Assembly: GCA_947383645.1 (NCBI GenBank)
Contig: CANDEH010000041.1
Coordinates: 1 to 19,532 of the forward strand
Reading direction: 5' to 3'
DNA from: an uncultured Clostridia bacterium
Lineage (GTDB): Bacteria; Bacillota; Clostridia; Oscillospirales; Oscillospiraceae
Length of the DNA stretch: 19,532 nt
Under the pieces are notes generated by a model. That model ran no database searches, was not told where the DNA came from, and saw nothing but the letters and a program-made list of their open reading frames with translations. The translations under genes and the position numbers were made by a program. The stretch's first letter is position 1. Every line of letters starts with the position of its first letter. This document shows, in pieces, positions 6,220 to 14,214 of the stretch.

Positions 6220-7845
6220 TTACTCCTCGCTGGCGCCCATACGCCGCTTGGTAATCAGCAGCACCGCCGCGCCGACAACCAGAATGCCGCCGAGGATGTA
6301 GAAGATGGTGGTGCCGATGCCGCCGGTCTCAGGCAGCTGGATGCCGGTGTAGTTGGTGATGGAGCCGGTGAGCTCGCCGCTGACGCTGCCGTTGATCTCC
6401 TGCTCGGCGTTATTGGTGGTCACGGTCACAGCCGTCAGGGTGGGCTCGCCCGCGTCGTTGGTGCCGGCGACATAGGTGACCTCGAACTCGATGGGAGCTG
6501 CCAGGCCGGTGTAGCCGGCGGGGGCCTTGGTCTCAGTCAGCTTATACTTGCCGGCAGTCAGGCTGTCCAGCGTAAAGAGGGGAGCGTTCTCCATGACAGG
6601 ATTGCCCTCCGCATCCATTGTGGGGTTCCCCTGCTCATCCAGCACAGGAACCAGCTCGGCGGTAAACTCGTCAATCATGACCCAGTCATTCGCGGTGTCG
6701 TCCCACTTCTCCAGTGTGAACTCGGCGCCGGGCAGCTCCTCGCTGCCGTCAGCGTTGGTCTTGGTGATGCCCAGCTCGAAGGTGAACGCGCCCACGGGAT
6801 CCTCCGGGGTCTTGTTGCCCTTGGTGTCGGTCACCCAGGCGATATTCAGGTTGCCGGGGTTGCCGATCACGGGAGTTTCGCTGAGGGTGGCGGTGTACTC
6901 CACCACGATCACGGAGCCGTCCTTCAGATCTTTGATGCTGGAGGTGCCCAGCTTGGCGTTGGCGATGACGACCTCAAAGCTGCAGTCGTCCTCGGTATTC
7001 GCCTTGGGGTTCACTCTCCAGTCCGCCGTAGCGACGTCGTGGCCTTCACCCACGGGGTTGCCCTGGCTGTCCAGCTCGTCTACGCTGTAGTACTTGACGC
7101 TCACATCGTTGTTGAAGGTCAGCGTGTCGCCCATCTCGTCGTGGAAGGTGAGGCCGTACTCATCCATAGTCTCGTAACCCTTGGGCAGGGTGGCAACCAG
7201 ACGGTAGGTAATGGTGTCGCCGGCCTTGAAGTCCGCCAGATCGACCCAGGCAGTGCCGTTCCAGATCTTCTTGTACATGGTGGGGACCTTGGAGGTCTTA
7301 ATGCGGATAGACAGCGGCCCGGTCACCTGCAGCAGGTTGAGGCCGTCCTCGTCGCTGATGTCGTCAACCAGATAGTAGCCGGCGGCCACGGGCAGGCGGG
7401 TGCCGCCGGTCTCGGAGCCGGTCAGCTCGCCGATGCCGGTGGCGGGCATCGCCGTCTTCAGGGCCCGGGCGATGAGCTTCTCATCGGCGGTGACGCCTCT
7501 GGCGGGACGGAGAGCGGCAGCCACAGCCTCGGCGTCGGCGTCAGCCGCCAGATCCTTGAAGTAGTCCTGGGACAGTCCGTTTTCACCGCCCACCGCTATA
7601 CCCTTCAGGGCGGCGATGATATTGGCGGGATTGGCGTCCCGGCCCCAGGCGATGTCAGTCAGGGCCTCACCGTCGGTGGACACCGTGCCGGTGAAAATCT
7701 GGAACACGTTGTACTTGTGGCCATCGGTGCCTGCGGGAACCTCGATATAGATATCATCTCCCGGGGCCGCGAAGGCAGGGGCGGCCAGGGCCAGAGCCAT
7801 GACCAGTGCCAGCGCCAGGCTGGCCAGCTTCTTCATGTGTGTCAT
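6220..7845 (-). CDS. LPETG major pilin (SpaH/EbpB-like, isopeptide-forming)
   Basis: 541 residues. The signal peptide ends APAFA at about residue 26. The protein then follows the backbone-pilin plan. Domain 1 (about 30-180) ends at YLVDDISDEDGLNLLQVTG. The next domain begins SIRIKTSKVPTMYKKIW; K183 or K186 is the likely polymerisation lysine and K192/K193 are candidates for the internal isopeptide bond. There is no textbook YPK pilin motif. A SpaA/Cna-B-like domain (about 350-465) carries the E-box E438 in KLTETKAPAGY. The sorting signal LPETG is at 504-508, then a hydrophobic stretch and KRRMGASEE. The start at 7845 is preferred because AAAGGAG lies 6 bases upstream; an in-frame ATG three codons later is possible. 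It lies 62 bases after the adhesin gene and directly upstream of the palindrome and srtC. It should form the pilus shaft. Confidence 0.93.
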   Translation of the reverse strand: MTHMKKLASLALALVMALALAAPAFAAPGDDIYIEVPAGTDGHKYNVFQIFTGTVSTDGEALTDIAWGRDANPANIIAALKGIAVGGENGLSQDYFKDLAADADAEAVAAALRPARGVTADEKLIARALKTAMPATGIGELTGSETGGTRLPVAAGYYLVDDISDEDGLNLLQVTGPLSIRIKTSKVPTMYKKIWNGTAWVDLADFKAGDTITYRLVATLPKGYETMDEYGLTFHDEMGDTLTFNNDVSVKYYSVDELDSQGNPVGEGHDVATADWRVNPKANTEDDCSFEVVIANAKLGTSSIKDLKDGSVIVVEYTATLSETPVIGNPGNLNIAWVTDTKGNKTPEDPVGAFTFELGITKTNADGSEELPGAEFTLEKWDDTANDWVMIDEFTAELVPVLDEQGNPTMDAEGNPVMENAPLFTLDSLTAGKYKLTETKAPAGYTGLAAPIEFEVTYVAGTNDAGEPTLTAVTVTTNNAEQEINGSVSGELTGSITNYTGIQLPETGGIGTTIFYILGGILVVGAAVLLITKRRMGASEE

Positions 7846-7907
7846 CTTTTTCTCCTTTCAAACTCCTAATGATAGTGTAGTCGTGCGAGAGGGTTGAGGT
7901 TCCTTCC

Positions 7908-10900
7908 TCAATCAACCGCCCCCTCTCTCCTGGACTTTTTCCTTCTATACCATAAACCGCCCGTCGCCGCTGGCAGCAGCGCGCCGGTTAAAGTATACCA
8001 GAGGGATCCGGTTCCGCCCGTCTCGGGCAGCTCATAGGTGAAGGCGTTGGTGTAGCGGAGCACCACCCGGTGGCTGCCGATGGTGCCGCTGGCGTCGGTT
8101 CCCGCCTCGGTGTTGGGCGCGCCGCCGTCGAAGATCGTGTCCACTGAGGGACGCCAGGTGGCCAGCACCTCCTCCGACAGGTCGTCGGGCCTGAGCTCCT
8201 TGACGATATACCCGGCAAAGGAGGGCAGACCGCCGTAGAACTCAAAGTACTGTCCGGCCTTGAGCTGGAAGGTGACCGCGCTCTCGCAGTTGATGTCGTT
8301 GACCTCGGCAATGGGCTCCTCCGGGTTCTCCCCGTTCGGGTCATAGATGTGGCCGCCAAAGCTGTTGGTCATGCCGCCGGTGAGCTGGATGGAGAAGGTG
8401 TACTCATAGCTGGGGTCCGGGGCGTTGACGCCGGTCACTTCCTTCTCAATCCGCAGGGGGTGGGCCGTCTCGTCGGGGGGCGTGGACACCGGCAGGTGCA
8501 CCAGGTTGGGCAGGGTAAACTGCATCCAGCAGGTGGAACCGGAGGCGCCGCGCTCGGTGTAGTAGAAGTACAGGGTGTGGGGACCGGCCGCGTGGTTCTC
8601 CCGGCCGCCGGGGATGTAGTCCCAGAGGTCCACATACTCGCCCACGGCGGAGTGCACGCCGCCGATGTCGCAGATCAGGTCCTTGTTGTCCAGGAACACC
8701 CACATGTCGTCGTCGCCGTAGAAGTAGTACTCCAGCGGGCCCACATACTCCTTTTCCAGGTTGAACTCCACTGCGAAATTCATCCCGAAGTAGTGGTTGT
8801 GGGGCATGTAGTCGTCGCTCTCTGGAACGACCTGCCCCCCTGTTGTCTTAATGGTATTGGGGGCCTTTGTTGACAAGCCGAACTGGGGGTCTTTCCCCTC
8901 GGTCTTCATATCGTCCATAGGCCAGAAGCCGTTAGAGTAGATGGTCTTTGTATTATTCCAGTTCGGACGTTTAAGCCAAAAGCTCTCCAGACCGCTGGTG
9001 CCGGTTCCTGTTACGGCGGTCAGCGTATAGGTATCACCCTCCTGATTGAACCGGAGGCTGTGGCCCTTTACGGTGGACTTGCCGGTGGCCGCCTCATCGC
9101 CAAAGAGCGCCGGGGCGTCAATGGTACTGTCAAATATCAGCGTGTCGCCGGCGCCTATGCGCGATACCATCCCGAAGGTACAGCCGTTAAAACCGTTGGC
9201 GTTGCTCTTATTCAGGGTGTTTCCACCCCAACTCTCATCGCCCAGGCCGGTTTTCAGCACGCCTTCGCCATTACCAAAGCCCAGCTTCGCGCGTCCGTCA
9301 TCGGCGTAGTTCCCCTTGCTGTTGATACCCTTCCCGGCCACGTCGATCATGCCGTCGCTGCGCAGGCCGTCGGAGACGTCGTAGTCGTAGAACACCGCGC
9401 CGTAGTCCTTGGTGTGTTCAGTGGGGCTGTAGATCAGGCGGAGGATGGTGTTCTCCGTACCCTCCTGCTGGATCAGGATGACATTTTCATTGGCCTCCGC
9501 CGCCCTTGGATTGTTGGTAAAGCACAGATCGTCCAGCTGCTCCTCCGGGTAGACCGCCCAGTCGTCCTCATTCTCCGGGTCTCCGCCGGGCTGGAGAACC
9601 CACAGAGCCGTCACCGCATAGTGGGGGTTATCCCGCAGGGCGTTCAGCCGCTTGACGGTGAGCTGCTCCTCGGTGGTTTCCACCAGGGGGTTGAAGATCA
9701 GCTTATCCTTGGCCTTGTAGATCTCCTTCAGCTCCTGATTGAAAATCACGTTGCCGTCCGTATCAATCCACATCTTGGTGCTCTTCGCGCTGAGGCCGCC
9801 GTTTTGGGGCATCACCGGGCCCGAGGTCCCGTTGCCCGCTACGCTGGTGTCGATGAAGGGCAGCTCCACGCTGCCGCCCTCCGGCTTTGCGCCGATGGCG
9901 GGGCGGTGCAGGTTGGCGTAGAACTCGATGGTGTAGTTGGGGTAGATCCGGGGCAGCAGGGCGATGGCCACCTTGTTGTCGTCGTTCCGGCCCATCTGTC
10001 CGTTGACCGTGGTGTCCTCCGCGGTGTTGACAGCGCCAATCTCGTTCACCTCGTTGCTGCCCCGCTCCAGACTGTAGGTCATCAGCAGGAAGCCGCTCTC
10101 ATCGGCGCTCTCGCCGCCGGCGGGCTCATCGAAGACATCATCCTCGCCAATGGCCATGGTCTGGCCCTCGCTGTAGCTGTTGAGATACTCCACCAGCAGC
10201 TCGCTGAGGGTGATCTCCACCTCCACAGCGCAGCCGGTGAGATCCAGCTCCTGCCCGTCGATCTCAGCGGAGAAGGTCAGCACCTCCAGCATGGGCAGCT
10301 CCTGGTGGTCCGTGTACTCCTCGGCGTGGGAGGCCATCCGCCGGTACTCCCGGCTGTCCTCCGCCAGCTCCTCCACGGTAAACTCCACATCGGCGCTGCT
10401 CAGCAGCAGGGTATCGTCCTCCGCGGGGGCGGAAACGCTGTAGCCGCCGTCGCCGTCGAAGCCGCCGAAATCACCGTCGGCGCTCCCCGCCTCGTCTTCC
10501 GCCGCCGGGACGTCGGGCGGAACCTCGGCCGGCGCGGACGCCGTCGGATCCGCCGGCGCACTCGCCGGCTCCGGTACAGGTGTGCTCTCCGGTGCGGACA
10601 CGCTCTCGCCGGAGGGCGGCGGGGCGCTCTCCGCCTCGGGGCCGTAGCTGTAGAAGGTATCGTTCTCCTCCAGCGTCATCACCTCGCTGTCATAGAGCAG
10701 CGGGGCATAGCCGGAGATGTGGAACTTCACCAGGAAGGCGTCGTTCTCATAGATAAAGTCGTTGTCCAGCTCCACGCCCTCGGCCCCGGCGTACTTGGGC
10801 TCCTCGGGGACCTCCGGCTCCCGGCACTCCTCCGTGTGGATATGCTCGGGCATGGTGCAGCGCAGGGTCACGCCGTCCTCGAAGTAGCACTCCTCCGTGT

Positions 10901-12389
10901 GGGTGTGGGCCGGGATGCCGCAGAAGAACTCCTGATCCTCCGGAGGCACGATATCCACATAACAGGTCTCGTTGTGGATGTGCTCCTCCTTGCCGCAGAT
11001 AAGGGTGGGCACCTCCTCGCCGGTGCTCTCGGGGATGTGGACGCACGCGGCGGTGTGCTGGTGCCGGCTGACCTCCCGGCGGGTACAGGTGAGCTCCCCC
11101 TCCTCGCTGTAGCATCCCTCGCCGTGGGTATGCTCCTCGATCTCCATTTGGCGGCAGGCCAGGACCGTCTCCTTCTCATAGCAGCTGTCGTCGTGGATAT
11201 GGCCGGCGGGGCGCTCCTCCTGGGTGCAGATCAGGCGCTCCGTCCAGGTGTAGCAGCTGTCGCCGTGGACATGCCCCTGCCCCTCCTCCTGGCCGCAGAG
11301 GACGGTGGTCTCCGTCTCGGTTTTGTAGCAGCTCTCGTCGTGTGTGTGTCCGCTCCCCTCCTGCAGCGTGCAGGTGCGGACGGTCTCCTCCACGGTCTCA
11401 TAGCAGGCGTCGGTGTGCCGGTGCGCCGGCTCTGTGGATTGGGTGCAGGTGAGGGTTCTCTCCTCCTCGGTCTTATAGCAGTCCGCCGAGTGGGTATGGC
11501 CCGCCGTCTCCTTCTGGCCGCAGGTGAGGCTCCGCTCCTCCTCGGTGGTGTAGCAGGAGCCGCTGTGGCTGTGGCCGGCGGAGATCAGGTTGCCCTCCTC
11601 GTCGTACTCCGGCGGGCTCTCGCTCTCCGTGCAGGTCAGAACCTCCCTGGTTCTGACGGTGTAGCAGCTGTCGCTGTGACTGTGGGCAGGGGCCTCGCTC
11701 TGGCCGCAGGAGAGAACCTCTCTGCTTCTGACGTCGTAGCAGGAGCTGTCGTGGGTGTGGGCGGGCGCCTCGCTCTCCGTGCAGACGAGGACCTTTTTGC
11801 TGCGGACCGTCTCACAGTTCTCGTCGTGGGTGTGGGCGGGGGTCTCGGCCCTGCCGCAGGCCAAAACCCGCTTCTCCTCCACCCGGAGGCAGTCGTCGGT
11901 GTGGGTGTGCTGCCCCTCCCCCTCGGGGATGGTGCAGATCAGCTCATCCCGGTCCCGGGCGTAGCAGGCGCTGGTGTGAGCATGGCCCATTTCCTGAACC
12001 TGATCGCAGATCAGGTTCAGGTGCTCCTGGTAGCAGGAGCCGCCGTGGGTGTGGGCCTCCCGCTCTTTAAGGGTGCAGATCAGATTGCCGTCGTTGTCAT
12101 AGCAGTAGTCGTTGTGCGTGTGGAGCAGAAGCCCCGGCAGGTCCGACGTGTCGCAGATCAGCTCCGGCTGTGCCGCCGCGGCGGCCATGGCATAGCAGCT
12201 CTCGTCGTGTTCGTGCTGTTCCAGTCCGCATGTCATCTCATTGGAGATGGTGATAGCCGGCAGAATCAGGGCGTATACCGTGCAGAACACCACCACGCTG
12301 GCCATACAGGTGAGAACCTGATAGCCGATCTTTCTGCGCCTCTGAGACTTTAAATACCGACTTACCTGCGTTACCAGGCTCTCTTCCAT
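7908..12389 (-). CDS. Giant LPETG surface adhesin: 19 H-x-H...C repeats plus fibro-slime domain, probable pilus tip/ancillary protein
   Basis: 1493 residues. The start at 12389 (MEESLVTQ) has GGAGGG 7 bases upstream; a 31-residue in-frame extension lacks such a site. A basic stretch and hydrophobic segment (22-49, ending YALILPAITI) form a signal peptide of the kind often found on clostridial H-x-H repeat proteins. Residues 54-522 hold 19 repeats of H-x-H-x3-C followed by a second Cys. Then come an acidic, Pro/Ala/Ser-rich linker (about 583-653) and a long beta-rich region. A fibro-slime/PA14-like domain follows (about 1193-1296, including YYFYGDDDMWVFLDN). A pilin-like beta domain (about 1313-1413) and LPETG (1454-1458) with membrane segment and RRKK tail end the protein. 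Its place between a signal peptidase gene and the major pilin gene suggests a tip adhesin. The ligand is unknown; metal binding is inferred. Confidence 0.9.
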   Translation of the reverse strand: MEESLVTQVSRYLKSQRRRKIGYQVLTCMASVVVFCTVYALILPAITISNEMTCGLEQHEHDESCYAMAAAAAQPELICDTSDLPGLLLHTHNDYCYDNDGNLICTLKEREAHTHGGSCYQEHLNLICDQVQEMGHAHTSACYARDRDELICTIPEGEGQHTHTDDCLRVEEKRVLACGRAETPAHTHDENCETVRSKKVLVCTESEAPAHTHDSSCYDVRSREVLSCGQSEAPAHSHSDSCYTVRTREVLTCTESESPPEYDEEGNLISAGHSHSGSCYTTEEERSLTCGQKETAGHTHSADCYKTEEERTLTCTQSTEPAHRHTDACYETVEETVRTCTLQEGSGHTHDESCYKTETETTVLCGQEEGQGHVHGDSCYTWTERLICTQEERPAGHIHDDSCYEKETVLACRQMEIEEHTHGEGCYSEEGELTCTRREVSRHQHTAACVHIPESTGEEVPTLICGKEEHIHNETCYVDIVPPEDQEFFCGIPAHTHTEECYFEDGVTLRCTMPEHIHTEECREPEVPEEPKYAGAEGVELDNDFIYENDAFLVKFHISGYAPLLYDSEVMTLEENDTFYSYGPEAESAPPPSGESVSAPESTPVPEPASAPADPTASAPAEVPPDVPAAEDEAGSADGDFGGFDGDGGYSVSAPAEDDTLLLSSADVEFTVEELAEDSREYRRMASHAEEYTDHQELPMLEVLTFSAEIDGQELDLTGCAVEVEITLSELLVEYLNSYSEGQTMAIGEDDVFDEPAGGESADESGFLLMTYSLERGSNEVNEIGAVNTAEDTTVNGQMGRNDDNKVAIALLPRIYPNYTIEFYANLHRPAIGAKPEGGSVELPFIDTSVAGNGTSGPVMPQNGGLSAKSTKMWIDTDGNVIFNQELKEIYKAKDKLIFNPLVETTEEQLTVKRLNALRDNPHYAVTALWVLQPGGDPENEDDWAVYPEEQLDDLCFTNNPRAAEANENVILIQQEGTENTILRLIYSPTEHTKDYGAVFYDYDVSDGLRSDGMIDVAGKGINSKGNYADDGRAKLGFGNGEGVLKTGLGDESWGGNTLNKSNANGFNGCTFGMVSRIGAGDTLIFDSTIDAPALFGDEAATGKSTVKGHSLRFNQEGDTYTLTAVTGTGTSGLESFWLKRPNWNNTKTIYSNGFWPMDDMKTEGKDPQFGLSTKAPNTIKTTGGQVVPESDDYMPHNHYFGMNFAVEFNLEKEYVGPLEYYFYGDDDMWVFLDNKDLICDIGGVHSAVGEYVDLWDYIPGGRENHAAGPHTLYFYYTERGASGSTCWMQFTLPNLVHLPVSTPPDETAHPLRIEKEVTGVNAPDPSYEYTFSIQLTGGMTNSFGGHIYDPNGENPEEPIAEVNDINCESAVTFQLKAGQYFEFYGGLPSFAGYIVKELRPDDLSEEVLATWRPSVDTIFDGGAPNTEAGTDASGTIGSHRVVLRYTNAFTYELPETGGTGSLWYTLTGALLPAATGGLWYRRKKSRREGAVD
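10824..12230 (-). repeat. Coding tandem array: 19 H-x-H-x3-C...C units, core period 75 bp
   Basis: Codes residues 54-522 of the adhesin. Motifs in order include HEHDESC, HTHNDYC, HTHGGSC, HAHTSAC, HTHTDDC, HTHDENC, HTHDSSC, HSHSDSC, HSHSGSC, HTHSADC, HRHTDAC, HTHDESC, HVHGDSC, HIHDDSC, HTHGEGC, HQHTAAC, HIHNETC, HTHTEEC, HIHTEEC. Units 5-12 all have exactly ten residues between the two cysteines, and their usual linker of seven residues gives a 25-residue (75-bp) period. Outer units vary from 8 to 15 residues between the cysteines. The last unit lacks its second Cys. Two His and two Cys per unit would suit one metal ion, or cysteine pairs could form disulfides. Confidence 0.93.
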
Positions 12390-12512
12390 ATCCGTACCCT
12401 CCTTTCTCTCAAAATTCACGCCCAGCGGTGTGTACGTGGAAAAAACATCCTGCAAGCCGCGCTCGCTTGATTCCCAGCTCACTTATTTGATCCTGGGAGC
12501 GCACTTCCAAAA

Positions 12513-13115
12513 TCAGATAAGCGAAATCATCTCATAGGGCCAGACCCGGATCACCAGCCGGCCCACAATCTGGTCGTAGGACACGCAGCCCAGCACCGTG
12601 TTCCGGGAGTCCAGAGACACGCTGCGGTGGTCGCCCATGACGAAGATCTTGGACTCGGGCACCTGGTAGGGCAGGGCGATGTTGCAGTCGCCCAGGGCCT
12701 TCTCCACCAGATAGGGCTCCTGAAGCTCCACTTCGTTGATGTATACGGTGCCGTCCTCGCTGATATTCACCCAGTCTCCCGGGCCGGCAATGACCCGCTT
12801 GACCAGAATCTTATTTTCATAGTAGAAGGCGATGATATCCCCCGTCTCCCAGCCGGATCCCTTCCAGGAGACCACGATCTCCCCGTCGGTGAGGGTGGGG
12901 GACATGGAGTTGCCGCTGATCTGCAGCACCGGCATCCACAGCGTGGCCACCAGCACGGCCGCCGCCGCCACGGTAATCAGCACGAAGACCGTACTGCGCA
13001 GCACCCTGCGGAAGCGCCAGCGGTACTTCTCCCGCCCCAGCTCCTTCTCCAGCTGGTCAATGGAGGGGATCTCAATGGGCCGCGGCCCCGCATGCCCCTC
13101 GGGTTTTTTCTTCAT
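12513..13115 (-). CDS. Type I signal peptidase, probably dedicated to the pilus proteins
   Basis: 200 residues. A basic cytoplasmic N terminus (1-40) is followed by one membrane segment (about 41-62) and an external catalytic domain. The serine-lysine dyad is intact: S70 in ISGNSMSPTL and K106 in ILVKRVIAGPGD. Box E is FVMGDHRSVSLDSR (about 160-175). SPase I removes signal peptides at the outer membrane face. Gram-positive pilus loci often carry such an enzyme or an inactive relative; this one keeps both catalytic residues. It is the second gene of the operon, 49 bases after the coiled-coil gene and 123 bases before the adhesin gene. Start chosen at MKKKPEGH with GGAG about 6 bases upstream. 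It is not a SipW/archaeal type, since the lysine is present. Confidence 0.93.
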   Translation of the reverse strand: MKKKPEGHAGPRPIEIPSIDQLEKELGREKYRWRFRRVLRSTVFVLITVAAAAVLVATLWMPVLQISGNSMSPTLTDGEIVVSWKGSGWETGDIIAFYYENKILVKRVIAGPGDWVNISEDGTVYINEVELQEPYLVEKALGDCNIALPYQVPESKIFVMGDHRSVSLDSRNTVLGCVSYDQIVGRLVIRVWPYEMISLI

Positions 13116-13164
13116 AGGGTCTCCGTTTCCTCATCCCCCGCCGCGCGCCGCCCGGGCGGAGTGT

Positions 13165-13725
13165 TCAGTCATGCTGCCATCCGAAAAACAGCGTCAGCTT
13201 TCCCTTCTCCTGCTGCTTCTTCAGCCGCAGGGACCGCTTGGGCGCCGCCGGTCTCTTCTCCGGCTCCGGCTTCTCCGCCGGCGCGCTCTCCGCCTGCACC
13301 GGGACCGGGGGCGCCGCCGCCGCAGCGGCCTCCACATCCTCCTGGGACAGGGCCATGGGCGGCACCTCCATCCCCTCCGGGGCAGGGTAGAGCTCCCGGA
13401 CGCTCTGGAGGTACTGGTTGGCGGCCCGCTGCGCCGCCTCAAACACGCCGTTGAGCCTCAGCGCGGCCTCGGCGATGGAGCCCACGTTCTCCATGTCCAT
13501 CTCCCGCTTCTCCCGCTCCGTCTGGAGGGTGGCGCGGAGGTTGTGAATCTGGGCGTCCTTCTTGTCCAGACGTCCCCGGAGCCGCTCATAGTTGTCCTCC
13601 AGCTCCCGATACTTCTCCTCGCTCTCCTTCAAAAGAGCCCCCAAACGCTCGGCCTCCTTGGCCTGCTCCAAAAGCATCTGCAGAAGCTCACGGCGCCCCA
13701 GCTTTTGCAGTTCCTTGTCCGTCAT
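13165..13725 (-). CDS. Unrecognised coiled-coil protein, first gene of the pilus operon
   Basis: 186 residues. Residues about 8-115 are almost continuous heptad helix, rich in Glu, Lys, Arg and Leu (ELLQMLLEQAKEAERL, LEDNYERLRGRLDKKDAQI). A Pro/Ala-rich linker (about 120-165) and a basic tail (PKRSLRLKKQQ, ending FFGWQHD) follow. There is no signal peptide or membrane segment, so it should be cytoplasmic, perhaps membrane-associated through its basic tail. It resembles DivIVA- or scaffold-like proteins in general shape only; I do not recognise a family. The start at 13725 (MTDKELQKL) has AGAGG 6 bases upstream; the frame is open upstream to 13878 but without a ribosome site. Its place at the head of the operon suggests a role in placing or organising the pilus assembly site (inference). 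Confidence 0.8.
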   Translation of the reverse strand: MTDKELQKLGRRELLQMLLEQAKEAERLGALLKESEEKYRELEDNYERLRGRLDKKDAQIHNLRATLQTEREKREMDMENVGSIAEAALRLNGVFEAAQRAANQYLQSVRELYPAPEGMEVPPMALSQEDVEAAAAAAPPVPVQAESAPAEKPEPEKRPAAPKRSLRLKKQQEKGKLTLFFGWQHD

Positions 13726-13844
13726 GGCACGCCTCTCCCCCTCGATACAGAGTATAGTATAGGCGCTGTCCGCCGGGTCCGGAGGCTCCAGGACGCGAAT
13801 CGCAGCGAAAACGTCCCCAATTGACACCCGCAGCAGGGCCGCAT
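13722..13844 (-). CDS. Possible 40-codon leader ORF coupled to the coiled-coil gene
   Basis: ATG at 13844-13842, preceded by GGAGGG with a 4-base gap. It reads 40 codons (begins MRPCCGCQLGTF) and stops at TGA, sharing ATGA with the start of the next gene. The overlap suggests translational coupling. The peptide is Arg/Ser rich with three Cys near its start and matches nothing I know. The spacing to the ribosome site is short, so it may be chance. Confidence 0.22.
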   Translation of the reverse strand: MRPCCGCQLGTFSLRFASWSLRTRRTAPILYSVSRGRGVP

Positions 13845-14083
13845 CCGTCCCTCCAGGCAATATGCATAAAATCCGCAAAAAGGTATGATAAAATCAACCG
13901 GCAGTCAAATTTCTCCGCCGAAAAAAACATACCTGAATGTCGCCTGCCGCAGCGCGACCCCGGCTGGCAGACGCACCGGTCCGTCCACTCAATCTGCGGA
14001 CAAAGCCTCCTCTTTTCGCCGCTCCGCAGGCGCAAAACGCCGCTTAACTGCCGCCCCGCCGAAGCCAAGGCGCTTACTACATC

Positions 14084-14111
14084 AGTGTACCACAAATACA
14101 GGGAAGCGCAA
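14084..14111 (-). promoter_or_regulatory. Promoter candidate for the pilus operon (proximal)
   Basis: On the minus strand: TTGCGC (14111-14106), 16-base spacer, TACACT (14089-14084) with an extended TGG before it. Start expected near 14077, leaving a leader of about 350 bases to the coiled-coil gene. Confidence 0.45.
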
Positions 14112-14188
14112 GGACTTTATCTTGATGTTGTGTACAGGTCTTCCCCACAAAATGTGGATTTTATCTACATATTACGGTGATTGTTAAT

Positions 14189-14197
14189 AGTATATCA
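14189..14197 (-). promoter_or_regulatory. Extended -10 promoter candidate next to the palindrome
   Basis: On the minus strand TGATATACT, an extended -10 (TG-N-TATACT). There is no good -35; the region where it would lie overlaps or abuts the palindrome at 14215-14232, so a bound protein could replace or block polymerase contacts. Confidence 0.35.
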
Positions 14198-14214
14198 TAT
14201 GCAGCAGCGCCGTG

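Noticed and set aside
10824..12230. 75-bp spaced repeats could suggest a CRISPR array
   Set aside because: The repeats are degenerate, contiguous and in frame with a protein motif; there are no unique spacers and no cas genes.
9060..12353. Very long open frame on the plus strand (about 1100 codons) opposite the adhesin
   Set aside because: It is the antisense of a gene with clear domains, signal peptide, sorting signal and ribosome site. Its product is His/Val/Leu low-complexity sequence with no motif; GC-rich codon bias leaves the opposite frame open.
13751..13761. TATACTATACT as the -10 of the operon promoter just upstream of the first gene
   Set aside because: No acceptable -35 hexamer lies 16-18 bases upstream (CTCCGG at that place), so it ranks below the other candidates.
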